NCBI GenBank assembly: GCA_015351705.1
Contig: JADIIM010000011.1
Span: forward strand, 1-43,535
Reading direction: 5' to 3'
DNA from: Aeromicrobium sp.
GTDB taxonomy: Bacteria; Actinomycetota; Coriobacteriia; Anaerosomatales; Anaerosomataceae
Length of the DNA stretch: 43,535 bases
Positions 30,293-40,438 of this stretch are shown piece by piece (within the stretch, counting starts at the first letter, position 1; each line of letters starts with the position of its first letter). The notes beneath the pieces are model-generated. The model did not search any database. It saw only the letters and a list, made by a program, of their open reading frames with translations, and was not told where the DNA came from. A program made the translations under genes and the position numbers.

Positions 30293-31615
30293 TCACGCGA
30301 CCGTGCCGGTGACCGTCCCGTCAGGTGCGACACCGGTCACGCACACGGCCAGGAGGGCACCGGGGACGGCCGCAGGCGCCTCCACGCGCATCCTCACGTA
30401 CTCGCGCGTGACGCCCTCGGCCAGGGGCGGACGTCCCTCCCTGGCAGCGTCCACGCGCTCGACCAACAGCTCGACGTCCCTCCCCACCAGGGACCCGCTG
30501 AACCGCAGCGCTCCGGCCTCCCCCGCTTCGCGCATGGCAGCAGCACGCTTCGAGCGGACCGGCATCGGGACCTGCCCGGCCATCCCGGCCGCCGGCGTCC
30601 CGGCACGTGCCGAGTAGCGGAACACGTGCAGGCGCGCAAACCCGGCAGCGCTGATGAATGCGAGTGAGGCCTCGTGGTCCGCATCCGTCTCGCCGGGGAA
30701 CCCGACGATGACGTCGGTGGAGAGCACGACTCCGGGAAGCGCTGCCCGCGCCGAGGCGAGCATCGCGGCGAAGGCCGCGCTGTCGTAGGGGCGTCCCATC
30801 GCCGCGAGCGTGCGATCGCACCCGGACTGCAGCGGCACGTGAAGGTGACCGCACACCGACGGAGTGGATGCCATGACCTCGAGCAGCTCGGAGGTGACGT
30901 CTCCTGGCTCCACGCTGGAGATGCGGAGCCGCGGCACACCGGTGGCGGCGACTCTGGCGACCAGCCCCGGAAGGCGCACGTCACCGTCGCGATAGCGCCC
31001 GATGTTGATGCCGGTCAGCACGACCTCGGCCACGCCCTCGGCCGCCAGGCGCGCGACCGCGGAGACGACGTCATCGGACGGCACCGACCGTGGGATGCCA
31101 CGCGCGTCGGGGACGATGCAGTAGCGACAGCGGGTGTCGCACCCGTCCTGCACCTTCACCTGCACGCGCGACCGCGTGCGCCGGGGTGTCGCCGCACGTG
31201 CGCGTGGTGGGGCGTCCACGTCGCAGACTACCGTGGGCGCACCCACCCCTCCCGGCGCGTGCCCCGCGCTCCCGGCGAGTGCGGCCGCCACCTCGGGGAT
31301 ACGCGACTTGTCCGGCTCCACGACGACCCGCTCGCCGAGTGACGCGACACCGGCGGGATCGATCGTGGCGAGACAGCCGGTCACCACCACGGTGGGCGCG
31401 CCGGGGAGCGCGAGCGCCCGGCGGATGGCCTTGCGCGCTTTGTGGTCGGCCTCCCCGGTCACCGTGCACGTGTTGATGACGACGACCGCGCAGGCGTCCT
31501 CAGGCACCACCCGGCATCCGGAACGCACAAGGACGGCCGCGAACGCATCAGACTCGGCCTGGTTCACCTTACAGCCGAGCGTGCGCAGAGCGATCCCGAC
31601 GCGTTCAGTCACCAC
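30293..31615 (-). CDS. mtaB: tRNA (N6-threonylcarbamoyladenosine 37) methylthiotransferase MtaB
   Basis: A 440-residue radical-SAM enzyme that converts t6A to ms2t6A at tRNA position 37. The N-terminal MTTase domain has the three Fe-S cysteines (TLGCKVNQ, NTCTVTGEADHKARK, VTGCLA). The radical-SAM motif is CDTRCRYC, followed by VLTGINIGRY, HVPLQSGCDRTLAAMGR and DVIVGFPGETD. A C-terminal TRAM domain (VELLVE...) completes it. Two adjacent GTG codons (31615, 31612) lie inside the end of rsmE, an 11-base overlap. Subtype MtaB rather than MiaB follows from the LGCKVNQ and TRAM features. Confidence 0.95.
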   Translation of the reverse strand: MVTERVGIALRTLGCKVNQAESDAFAAVLVRSGCRVVPEDACAVVVINTCTVTGEADHKARKAIRRALALPGAPTVVVTGCLATIDPAGVASLGERVVVEPDKSRIPEVAAALAGSAGHAPGGVGAPTVVCDVDAPPRARAATPRRTRSRVQVKVQDGCDTRCRYCIVPDARGIPRSVPSDDVVSAVARLAAEGVAEVVLTGINIGRYRDGDVRLPGLVARVAATGVPRLRISSVEPGDVTSELLEVMASTPSVCGHLHVPLQSGCDRTLAAMGRPYDSAAFAAMLASARAALPGVVLSTDVIVGFPGETDADHEASLAFISAAGFARLHVFRYSARAGTPAAGMAGQVPMPVRSKRAAAMREAGEAGALRFSGSLVGRDVELLVERVDAAREGRPPLAEGVTREYVRMRVEAPAAVPGALLAVCVTGVAPDGTVTGTVA

Positions 31616-32369
31616 GAGGCTCCGGCGCGTTGCCGAGGCCGCCGCAGGCGGCGAGAGCGAGTGCGACGGCGACGACCCCCGCTGTCTCGGTTCGCAGGAT
31701 GGTGGGACCGAGGGTCACCGCGATCGCTCCCGCATCCGTGAGCGCCGCAACCTCCTCGGGCTCGAAACCGCCCTCCGGCCCCACGATGACCGCCACTCCG
31801 GCCTCGGGCACATCGGCGAGCGCACTCAGCGCCTGGGAGATCCCGGGCGCGTCCGGCGCGTCCTCGGCGCACACGAGCACCACCGAGCCGACAAGCAGGC
31901 TGGGAAGATCGAGCAGCGTCACGGGTTCGGCGACCTCGGGCACGTCTGCGCGTCTGGCCTGCTTGGCCGCGCTCTCCGCGATCCTGCGCCAGCGCTCGGC
32001 CCGTGCGGCGGACTTGTGCGCATCGAGTCTCACGATGCTGCGTGCGCCCGCGAACGGGACGATGCGCGCCACACCAAGCTCGGTGACCTGGCGTACGACG
32101 GTGTCGACCTTGTCCCCTTTGGCAAGCGCCTGCGCGAGCGTCACACGCGTCACGGCGGGCCGCGATGCGATCCGCGCCACGCGCGTCCCGCTCACCTGCT
32201 CGCCGACGGACGTCACCTCGTAGCGCCACACGTCGCCCGCCGAGGCGATCTCGATCGTATCGCCCGGCTGCGCGCGCAGGACAGTGCGTATGTGGTGGAC
32301 GTCGCCGTCGGTCAGCGGCAGGGCCCCGGATGTGGGCAACGAACCGGTTGCGAAGAAGCGGCGGGCCAT
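31605..32369 (-). CDS. rsmE: 16S rRNA (uracil-1498-N3)-methyltransferase
   Basis: A 254-residue SPOUT-family methyltransferase acting on 16S rRNA U1498. It has the N-terminal PUA-like part (MARRFFATG; HHIRTVLRAQPGD) and the SPOUT knot: LAQALAKGDKVDTVVRQVTELGV, ESAAKQARRADVPEV, VIVGPEGGFEPEEV and LGPTILRTETAGVVAVAL (landmarks). The ATG follows the dnaJ stop with no gap (TAGATG). The C-terminus is slightly extended (NAPEPRGD). The dnaJ-rsmE-mtaB order is common in Gram-positives. Confidence 0.97.
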   Translation of the reverse strand: MARRFFATGSLPTSGALPLTDGDVHHIRTVLRAQPGDTIEIASAGDVWRYEVTSVGEQVSGTRVARIASRPAVTRVTLAQALAKGDKVDTVVRQVTELGVARIVPFAGARSIVRLDAHKSAARAERWRRIAESAAKQARRADVPEVAEPVTLLDLPSLLVGSVVLVCAEDAPDAPGISQALSALADVPEAGVAVIVGPEGGFEPEEVAALTDAGAIAVTLGPTILRTETAGVVAVALALAACGGLGNAPEPRGD

Positions 32370-33485
32370 CTACGCGCCCAGCCAGTCCTTGAGTCGCGAG
32401 AGCGGCGTACGGTCATCGCCTGCGCCGGTGCCGAACGTCTCGCCGAGCTCGGACAGCAGCTCCTTCTGACGCTTGTTGAGCTTCCGCGGCGCGAGCACGT
32501 CCAGGTGCACGATGAAGTCGCCCTGACCTCCGCCCAGACGGGGCATGCCCTTGTCGCGGACGCGAACGGTGTCTCCCGTGTGCACACCGCCGCCGAAGGC
32601 GATCTCGATGTCCTCGTTGAGTCCCGGTACCACGATGCGTCCGCCCAGTGCAGCCTGGGCGATGTTGATCCCGGCCATCGCGTGCAGGTCGTCTCCGTCC
32701 CGGTGCAGATACTCGTGAGGCAGGACGCGTACCGTGAGCAGTAAGTCCCCGGCTCGCGCACCCCGCACGCCCGCCTCGCCCAGGCCGGGCACCCGAAGCG
32801 TGTGACCGTCGGCGATGCCCGCGGGGACCTCGACGGTCGAGGTCACGCTGTCGACCACGCGTCCATCACCCCTGCAGGCGGCGCAGGGATTGTCGATGAC
32901 CACGCCCGTAGCGGCGCACCGGTCACACGGCGTCGCCGTCTCCATCACGCCGAGGATCGTGCGCCGCTGCGTCCGCCGCTGCCCGGTGCCACTGCACGCG
33001 GGGCATGTCTGCGCGCTGCCGCCCTCGGCGGCGCCGGTGCCCGAGCACGTCGGACACGTCACCGCGTGGCGGACGGTCACCTCACGCTCACCGCCCTCGG
33101 CGGCCTGCTCGAGTGTGATCGAGACCTGCGCACGGACGTCGCGGCCGTCAGGGTTCGGACGTCCGGCACGCGCCCCATGCGCACCGCCGAAGAACACGCT
33201 GAACAGGTCGTCCATGCCGAAGAAGTCGGCGCCCGGCCCCGGTCCCCATCCCCCCGCCTGCGGATCGGCCGTGCCGAACCGGTCGTAGCGGGCACGCTTC
33301 TCGGGGTCCGACAGCACCTCGTAGGCCTCGTTGATGCGCTTGAACGTCTCCTCGGCCTCGTGACCGTCGTTGACGTCCGGGTGCGTCTCCCGCGCCTTGC
33401 GCCGGAACGCCTTCTTGATCTCCTCGGCGCTCGCCTCGCGGGTCACGCCGAGCAGTTCGTAGTAGTCCACTGGTGTCACGCTCAT
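32370..33485 (-). CDS. dnaJ: Chaperone DnaJ (Hsp40)
   Basis: A 371-residue type I co-chaperone that stimulates DnaK ATPase. The ATG at 33485 is preceded by AGAGGA. The J domain (about 6-70) has the HPD motif in [10 protein letters not shown] Gly-rich linker (about 75-110) leads to a zinc domain with four Cys pairs: CPTCSGTG and CPACSGTG are canonical, while CDRCAATG and CAACRGDG keep the cysteines but have altered glycines. C-terminal beta domains end in SRLKDWLGA. It is the second gene of the HrcA-controlled operon; grpE and dnaK are not in this window, so this may be a second DnaJ or the DnaK locus may be elsewhere. Confidence 0.97.
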   Translation of the reverse strand: MSVTPVDYYELLGVTREASAEEIKKAFRRKARETHPDVNDGHEAEETFKRINEAYEVLSDPEKRARYDRFGTADPQAGGWGPGPGADFFGMDDLFSVFFGGAHGARAGRPNPDGRDVRAQVSITLEQAAEGGEREVTVRHAVTCPTCSGTGAAEGGSAQTCPACSGTGQRRTQRRTILGVMETATPCDRCAATGVVIDNPCAACRGDGRVVDSVTSTVEVPAGIADGHTLRVPGLGEAGVRGARAGDLLLTVRVLPHEYLHRDGDDLHAMAGINIAQAALGGRIVVPGLNEDIEIAFGGGVHTGDTVRVRDKGMPRLGGGQGDFIVHLDVLAPRKLNKRQKELLSELGETFGTGAGDDRTPLSRLKDWLGA

Positions 33486-33500
33486 GTCCTCTTCCCTGCC

Positions 33501-33524
33501 GACCGTGCGGATACGGGCACGGTC
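33501..33524 (-). promoter_or_regulatory. Hairpin spanning the hrcA stop, before dnaJ
   Basis: GACCGTGC and GCACGGTC (33501-33508, 33517-33524) pair with an 8-base loop. The stem covers two bases of the hrcA stop codon and lies 15 bases upstream of the dnaJ start. It could set different levels of HrcA and DnaJ by processing or attenuation; no U-tract follows, so full termination is unlikely. Confidence 0.45.
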
Positions 33525-34545
33525 ACGAACCTACCACCTCGGAAAGCGAGTCCGAGACCACGCGCACTGCGGAGATCGCCCGCCGGTAGTCCATGCGCGT
33601 CGGCCCGATCAGGCCGACGATCCCGCCCGATTCGCCGTCACCATACCGCGCGGCGACGAAACTCGCGTGCTCGAGAGCGCCCACAGGATTCTCGTGCCCG
33701 ATGCGCACCTGCACGCTCGACGACCGCATCACGTCCGAGAGCACCGTCAGCATCATGATCCCGTCCTCGAGGAGCCCCACGAGTGGCCGGACGGCCCCCG
33801 GATCGCTGAACTCGGGGTGTGTCAGCAACGCCGAGACCCCACCGGTGAGCACCCGGTCGTGGTCGGCCTCGGCAAGGCACTCCAGCACATCGTCGAGGAC
33901 CGCCAGGGCGATGCTCGCCTCGCTCGCCTCGATGCCCGCCATCGACGTGCGTACGTCCTCGACCTGCTCACCTACGGCGCCATCAAGCGTCCGCGAGAGA
34001 TACTCCTCCACCCGGCGGACCGTCTCCGGCGTGACCGGGCGATCGAACTCCACGGTGCGGTTCGCCACCTGGCCCGAGTCCGTCACCACGACCACCGAGG
34101 CGCGCTGGGTGCCGAGCGGCACCACGGTGACCCGCCGGATCCGCGCGCGACTCAGCGTGGGGGCGGCCACGACCGCCACATACGACGTGAGGCGCGAGAG
34201 CAGGAGCGACGTCTCGCGCAAGATGTCCGACAGCTCGTGCTCGAGCGACGCGAACCGCAAGCGGACGCTCTCGGCCTCACGCGTGTCCAGGCAGCTCGTC
34301 TGCCCGCTCACCACGTCATCCACGAAGACGCGGTAGCCGGAGTCGGTGGGCACGCGGCCGGCCGAGACGTGCGGCTGGTACACATGCCCGGTCTCCTCGA
34401 GCGCCTGCAGCTCGCCACGCACGGTGGCAGGGCTGAAGCCGAGGCCGTAGCGCTCCACGAGCACCTTGGACCCCACCGGCTGCACGCTTGCGACATACTC
34501 GTCCACCAGGGCCGTGAGGACCCGGCGACGTCGTTCGTTCAGCAT
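33523..34545 (-). CDS. hrcA: Heat-inducible transcription repressor HrcA
   Basis: A 340-residue repressor that binds CIRCE and is kept folded by GroEL-type chaperonin. The ATG at 34545 has AGGAGGT 5 bases upstream; the longer frame upstream crosses CIRCE and the promoter and is rejected. The N-terminal winged helix is clear ([58 protein letters not shown]), followed by [16 protein letters not shown] and a GAF-like core ending [19 protein letters not shown] (landmark). It heads the operon with dnaJ, rsmE and mtaB and should repress its own transcription through the CIRCE found here. Confidence 0.97.
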   Translation of the reverse strand: MLNERRRRVLTALVDEYVASVQPVGSKVLVERYGLGFSPATVRGELQALEETGHVYQPHVSAGRVPTDSGYRVFVDDVVSGQTSCLDTREAESVRLRFASLEHELSDILRETSLLLSRLTSYVAVVAAPTLSRARIRRVTVVPLGTQRASVVVVTDSGQVANRTVEFDRPVTPETVRRVEEYLSRTLDGAVGEQVEDVRTSMAGIEASEASIALAVLDDVLECLAEADHDRVLTGGVSALLTHPEFSDPGAVRPLVGLLEDGIMMLTVLSDVMRSSSVQVRIGHENPVGALEHASFVAARYGDGESGGIVGLIGPTRMDYRRAISAVRVVSDSLSEVVGS

Positions 34546-34554
34546 CACTACCTC

Positions 34555-34581
34555 CTGGCACTCACCCATGCCGAGTGCCAG
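34555..34581. promoter_or_regulatory. CIRCE operator (HrcA binding site)
   Basis: Perfect 9-base arms CTGGCACTC and GAGTGCCAG with a 9-base spacer match the CIRCE consensus (TTAGCACTC-N9-GAGTGCTAA) at eight core positions in each half apart from A to G/T to C changes near the ends. It begins 4 bases after the -10 hexamer, covering the transcription start, and reaches the hrcA ribosome-binding site. Confidence 0.93.
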
Positions 34582-34584
34582 ACG

Positions 34585-34613
34585 ATGATAGGACCCGCTC
34601 CACCGAGCGTCAA
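34585..34613 (-). promoter_or_regulatory. Sigma-70 type promoter of the hrcA operon
   Basis: TTGACG (34608-34613) and TATCAT (34585-34590) on the minus strand are exactly 17 bases apart, immediately upstream of CIRCE. No alternative heat-shock sigma site is needed: control is by repression. Confidence 0.88.
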
Positions 34614-34648
34614 ACAGCACGCGAGGCCCGACACGCTTGGAAAGGATG

Positions 34649-34687
34649 GGAGGCCGGGGCTGCTCCGGCACGATCGCCCCGGCCTCC
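34649..34687 (-). terminator. Terminator-like hairpin upstream of the hrcA promoter
   Basis: Perfect 11-base arms (GGAGGCCGGGG and its complement) with a 17-base loop. On the minus strand the stem is followed by CATCCTTTCC. It would end transcripts coming from the hemW side before the hrcA promoter, insulating the two units. Confidence 0.65.
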
Positions 34688-34965
34688 TGGAGGGAGGGTC
34701 ACGTACGCGGCGTGCTCGGCAGGACACCCCACGAGGGGGACCCGGTCGCCTGCCGTACGTCCGGCGTACATGACGGTCTCAGAGCGCGTGCCACCGATCC
34801 TCTACGGAGAAAGCAAACGCCTTCCCCGCAGCGAGGAAGGCGACATGGGCAGCCGTGGCTGCCACTGAATCCCCTTTCCAATGCGGGAGGCCTGGGCGTT
34901 TCCAACCAGACCCTATCGGCAAGGCGACCATGGGTGTCATCCGGTAGGTCGCCACGCTCGGAGAC
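34649..34965 (-). ncRNA. Candidate structured RNA between hemW and hrcA
   Basis: The 424-base gap 34582-35005 has no convincing coding frame but is rich in stems: 34717-34723/34749-34755 (7 bp, with an inner CCCC/GGGG), 34755-34759/34765-34769, 34818-34825/34835-34842 (8 bp), 34848-34854/34857-34863 (palindrome) and 34923-34929/34947-34953 (7 bp). A further 7-bp pairing 34932-34938/34963-34969 would interleave with the last as a pseudoknot or alternative. A 17-spaced promoter on the minus strand lies at one end and a hairpin terminator at the other, predicting an RNA of about 310 bases. It does not match RNase P RNA, tmRNA, SRP RNA or any riboswitch I can recognise. It could also be the 3' UTR of lepA-hemW. 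Confidence 0.5.
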
Positions 34966-34971
34966 ACCCTG

Positions 34972-35000
34972 ACCGTACCCGCATCGGGCGCGTCAGTCAA
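34972..35000 (-). promoter_or_regulatory. Promoter driving the candidate RNA
   Basis: On the minus strand TTGACT (34995-35000) and TACGGT (34972-34977) are exactly 17 bases apart and start 6 bases after the hemW stop codon. The predicted start is near 34965, pointing into the structured stretch and away from hemW. Confidence 0.6.
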
Positions 35001-35005
35001 TGGTC

Positions 35006-36243
35006 CTACCCGCCGGCCCACACCCTGCCGAAGACCTCGTTGCCGAGCAGCCACCCTCGATCGGTGGCCGCCCACCTGCCGGAGACACGTGAGACAAGGC
35101 CCTCGGCAGCAAGGCTCTTGAGCGCCTGCACGACTCCAGCGCGAGCGGCAAGCGCATCATCGATGCCGCGTGTGCGCCGCAGACCGAGCATCGCGTCTTC
35201 GCGGGCGGCCTCCTGCCCGCTCAGGTACTCCACCTCCACCTCGGGCATCACGCCGAGGCCCTCGCGCAGGTCCGGGGTCACGCCGTAGCGCACGCGCGCC
35301 ACGCCGTCTGGCACGATCACGCCGGCCGCCCGCGCCGTGCGAGCGTCGAGCATCCCGTGGGCGCCAGGCCCGATGCCGAGGTACGGCCTACCCGTCCAGT
35401 ACGCGGTGTTGTGGCGCGACTCGGATCCTGGCCGTGCGTAGTTGGCCACCTCGTAGCGCCCGAACCCCTCCGCGGCAAGCATCTTCGAGGCCGCCGCCAG
35501 CATCGCTGCGACCTCGTCCTCGTCGGGCACCGTGAGCTCACCGGCAGCGATGGCCGAGGCGAGCGGCGTGTCGTCCTCCACCTGCAGCGGGTAGACGGAC
35601 AGGTGCGACGGCCCGCACCCGACGGCCGCTGCCACGCTCGCACGCCATGAGCTTTCGTCCTGCCCGGGAAGCCCGCACATCACGTCGACCGAGAGCGCCA
35701 GGCCGGAGTCGACCACCCACCCCGCTGCACGTCTCGCCTCGGTGGCATCGTGCGGACGCCCGAGAACAGCGAGTTCAGCGTCGCTGAAGCTCTGCACGCC
35801 CAGGCTCACCCGTGTCACACCGGCCATCGCGAGCGTCTCGACGAGCGCGGGCGTGAGCGAGTCCGGGTTGGCCTCCACGGTCACCTCGGCGTCCTGCTCG
35901 ACCTCACACCAGATGGCAAGCGCCGAGACGAGCCCGGGGAGGGCATCGCCGAGCATCGTGGGCGTCCCGCCGCCGATGTACAGGGTATCGACGCCGCCCA
36001 CTGCCAGTCCCCGCTCCGCCCATGCGCGCGTCTGGTTGAGCAGCGCATCGGCGATCGCGGCGGGGGGCATGGGCACAGAATCGACCGGCAGCGAGAAGAA
36101 GTCGCAGTAGGTGCACTTCGAACGGCAGACCGGGACGTGCACGTAGACGTGCCGCGGCAGCGCAGGTGGTCGATCGGCCCCCACGTGGCCCGCATCGTCG
36201 CCGGCGAAGAACGGCGGCCCCGTATGCTCCGGGTCGCCGCCCA

Positions 36244-36247
<4 letters not shown>
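35006..36247 (-). CDS. hemW: Radical-SAM heme chaperone HemW
   Basis: A 413-residue radical-SAM protein of the HemW family (formerly called oxygen-independent coproporphyrinogen oxidase-like), which binds heme and an Fe-S cluster. Two tandem ATG codons (36247, 36244) overlap the lepA stop; the first is used here. The cluster motif is CRSKCTYC (Cys41, 45, 48) followed by DFFS, with [32 protein letters not shown] and [11 protein letters not shown] downstream and a HemW C-terminal domain with the [18 protein letters not shown] landmark. The lepA-hemW-hrcA order is standard in Gram-positives. The roughly 30 residues before the first strand are poorly conserved, so the start is moderately sure. 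Confidence 0.95.
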
Positions 36248-38046
<1,799 letters not shown>

Positions 38047-38163
38047 CAGAAGCGTAAGTCTAGCAGGGCGCGTGGGCGGGCGCGAGACACGTCAGGGCTA
38101 CGGCACGGTGACGCCTGGAGGCCACACGGTCGGTAGATGCCTCGCTCGCGATACCCTGGGCGC

Positions 38164-39003
38164 ATGCGACGCGTCATCCCTACACTGATCACGCTCGGCC
38201 TGCTCTCCGCGGGCTTCTTCGCGTGGCGCGACACGACCACCGTGCGTCTGCGAGAGGTGGAGATAGCCGCGCCCGGACTTGCCCGTGACGTCACCATCCT
38301 GCACGTGAGCGACCTGCATGGAGCGCGCTTCGGGGACGGGCAGGCCGATATCGGTTCGTTGCTGGGCGGCCGCACGTTCGATGCAGTCGTCATCAACGGA
38401 GATCACATCCCGACCTTCGAGTCACCACCGGACCCAGCGCTTGAGCTCCTTTCCATCCTCGCGACACACGCCCCGACGGTCGCGGTCACGCGTGGGAACC
38501 ACGACACGGCCGGCGTCCTGGACGCGCTCGCCGAAGCCGGTGCCGTGCATCTCGGCGACGGGCGTCCGCATGCGGCGATCGCCCCCGACGCGGGCACGGT
38601 CCTCCTTGCGCCGGTGCGGCCTTCAGAGGCGCTCCCGGACGCCGACGTCACGGTCACCGTCTCACACTTCCCCATGACCGATGAAGCGCTACGCGAGCAC
38701 GTCGCGGTCACCGGCGGGCTTGCGCTCTACCTCTTCGGTCACACCCATGGTGGTCAGATGCGTCTGCCGCTCCTCGGAGCGGTCTGGGCGCCCGGTCCGG
38801 TCGACGCGTACGGTGAGGCGCCCCGGCGCCATGCGGCGGAGACGTTCTTCCCGGAGCTGCGTGGAATGCAGGTGTCCGGCCTTGCCGAGCGCGCGGGCGC
38901 TCACGTGCACATCTCCGCAGGACTCGGGACGCAGGGAGTCCCGGTGCGCCTCTTCTGTCCCGCCGAGGTCACTGCCATCACGCTGCGGGCTTCCGCCGAG
39001 TGA
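38164..39003 (+). CDS. Membrane-anchored metallophosphoesterase (YaeI/YkuE-like)
   Basis: A 279-residue calcineurin-like phosphoesterase with one N-terminal membrane segment (about 4-20), so the enzyme probably faces outside. The dinuclear metal motifs are in order: VSDLHGARFG, VVINGDH, RGNHDTAGV, VSHFP and FGHTHGGQM. Relatives act on phospholipid-type substrates such as UDP-diacylglucosamine or on envelope glycolipids, but the substrate here is unknown. The ATG at 38164 has only weak ribosome-binding sequence; TACCCT ends 7 bases upstream, compatible with a near-leaderless message, while an ATG at 38137 would add nine residues. It is followed by rpsT on the same strand. Confidence 0.88.
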   Translation: MRRVIPTLITLGLLSAGFFAWRDTTTVRLREVEIAAPGLARDVTILHVSDLHGARFGDGQADIGSLLGGRTFDAVVINGDHIPTFESPPDPALELLSILATHAPTVAVTRGNHDTAGVLDALAEAGAVHLGDGRPHAAIAPDAGTVLLAPVRPSEALPDADVTVTVSHFPMTDEALREHVAVTGGLALYLFGHTHGGQMRLPLLGAVWAPGPVDAYGEAPRRHAAETFFPELRGMQVSGLAERAGAHVHISAGLGTQGVPVRLFCPAEVTAITLRASAE

Positions 39004-39112
39004 CTGCGCCCCCTTCGGCCGACCCTGGTGCGCGTGAACGGGCTATGCTAACATTGCGCGGTTCGTCAGCACCCCACTGCGACGGGCACCAGGCATTCGG
39101 AAGGACGAGAAC

Positions 39113-39379
39113 GTGGCCAACATCAAGAGCCAGAAGAAGCGCAACCGCACCAACGAGAAGGCACGGCAGCGCAACAAGGCGGTCCGCTCGGCACTGAAGA
39201 CGGCGATCAAGAAGGTCGACGCTGCGGTGACCGCCGGCGACCGCGACGCTGCGCTTGCAGCCGCGCAGGACGCATCGCGCGCACTCGACAAGGCCGCCAG
39301 CAAGGGTGTCATCCACCCGAACCAGGCCGCCAACCGCAAGTCGGGCATCATGGGTCGTGTGAACGGCCTCGACGCCTAG
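39113..39379 (+). CDS. rpsT: Small ribosomal subunit protein S20
   Basis: An 88-residue basic protein binding the 5' domain of 16S rRNA. GTG at 39113 is preceded by AAGGAC about 8 bases upstream. The sequence is canonical: [20 protein letters not shown], then [14 protein letters not shown] and a C-terminal [27 protein letters not shown] hexamer about 65 bases upstream could be a -10, without a good -35. It shares a bidirectional terminator with holA on the other strand, the common rpsT-holA pairing. Confidence 0.98.
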   Translation: MANIKSQKKRNRTNEKARQRNKAVRSALKTAIKKVDAAVTAGDRDAALAAAQDASRALDKAASKGVIHPNQAANRKSGIMGRVNGLDA

Positions 39380-39401
39380 CGCACTGATCGACAGCGCACG
39401 T

Positions 39402-39431
39402 GCGAAAGGCCGGGGACTCCCGGCCTTTCGC
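39402..39431. terminator. Bidirectional terminator between rpsT and holA
   Basis: Perfect 13-base arms (GCGAAAGGCCGGG and complement) with a GACT loop. Each strand has CTTTCGC on its 3' arm, so it can serve both rpsT (+, 22 bases after its stop) and holA (-, 32 bases after its stop). Confidence 0.88.
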
Positions 39432-39463
39432 ATTCCCTCAGGCAAGCCAACGATGGTGGCGTC

Positions 39464-40438
39464 TCATGCCCGACACATGCCGGCAAGCCACACCTCGAAC
39501 ACCGTGCGGGCGTCGCCCTGGCCAGACTTGAGCCTCGCCTCGACCTCGGCCGCTCCACGCAGCGCACGGGAAAGCGCCCCGGCATCGAACCGGCCGGCCT
39601 GTTCGATAGCCGTACGCAGCTGCCAGTCCGCCATCCCAACTTCGCGCTGCATCGCGGACCGCTCCGCACCACGGTCAAGGAGCGCCCGCACGCTCACGAG
39701 CGTTCTGAGATGGCGCACGGTCATGCTGTGGATGCCGATGAGCTGCTCCCCGGCTGCAAGCAGGTCGTCGAGGCGCTCGAGAGCCGAAGCGCACTCCCGG
39801 GCCCCGAGCGCGTTCAGGAAGTCGAAGATGCTCACGGGGGCCACGCGAGCGACGACCTCGTCGATGTCCTCACGCTCGATGGTGCTTCGCTCCCCGACGA
39901 ACGCGATCACCTTGGCCGCCTCGATGTCGAGGCGCCGAAGATCGCGCCCGACGGCCTGCACGAGGGCGGTGGCCGCATCGCGCGAGATTGTGCGGCCTTT
40001 CGACTCGAACAGTTCGACCACCCAGCCGGGCACCTCATGCTTGCGGGGCGCGCGATACTCGGCCACGCCGCCGAGGGCGTCAACGGCCTTGAAGAGCTTG
40101 GAGTTCTTAGGGATCTTCGTGGCAACGAGGACAAGGCACGTCGTCGGGGCGGGATCGGCAGCGTACTGCGCAAGCACTGCCTGTTGCGCCGCGCGCATCT
40201 TGTCCACATTGCGCACGACGACGAGCCGACGCTCGGACGCGAAGGGCAGCGTGTTCGCGGCGGCGACGACCTGCTCAGGCTCAACGCTCTCCCCGTCGAA
40301 GGTATCGGAGTTGAAGTCCAGGTCGGCAAGCTCACCCACCCGCTGCCGGAGACGGTGGAGCGCGCGCTCCAGCAGGAGCTCCTGGTCGCCGTGTATCAGG
40401 TACACAGGCTTGAGCTGTTCGAGGCCTTTGACGCCCAC
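39464..40438 (-). CDS. holA: DNA polymerase III delta subunit
   Basis: A 324-residue clamp-loader subunit that opens the sliding clamp. The N-terminus has the usual YLIHGDQELLLERAL, then ASERRLVVVRNVDKM, a middle AAA+-like domain with CLVLVATKIPKNSK and AVGRDLRRLDIEAAKVIAFVG (landmark), and a helical collar domain. GTG at 40438 lies 107 bases inside the 3' end of comEC; the conserved YLIHGDQ segment begins at about residue 13, so a much later start is not possible and the overlap is real. The comEA-comEC-holA-rpsT neighbourhood is conserved in Gram-positives. Confidence 0.95.
   Translation of the reverse strand: MGVKGLEQLKPVYLIHGDQELLLERALHRLRQRVGELADLDFNSDTFDGESVEPEQVVAAANTLPFASERRLVVVRNVDKMRAAQQAVLAQYAADPAPTTCLVLVATKIPKNSKLFKAVDALGGVAEYRAPRKHEVPGWVVELFESKGRTISRDAATALVQAVGRDLRRLDIEAAKVIAFVGERSTIEREDIDEVVARVAPVSIFDFLNALGARECASALERLDDLLAAGEQLIGIHSMTVRHLRTLVSVRALLDRGAERSAMQREVGMADWQLRTAIEQAGRFDAGALSRALRGAAEVEARLKSGQGDARTVFEVWLAGMCRA

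Noticed and set aside
34857-34920. Plus-strand fragments resembling cobalamin riboswitch boxes (GCCACTG followed by GCGGGAGGC)
   Set aside because: The preceding conserved core (GGTGAAA-TCC type) is missing, spacing differs, and no plus-strand gene lies downstream; only the 3' end of hemW on the other strand follows.
34779-35075. Small protein gene of about 98 codons on the minus strand in the hemW-hrcA gap
   Set aside because: It overlaps the end of hemW, has no ribosome-binding site, runs through several perfect stems and shows no recognisable domain.
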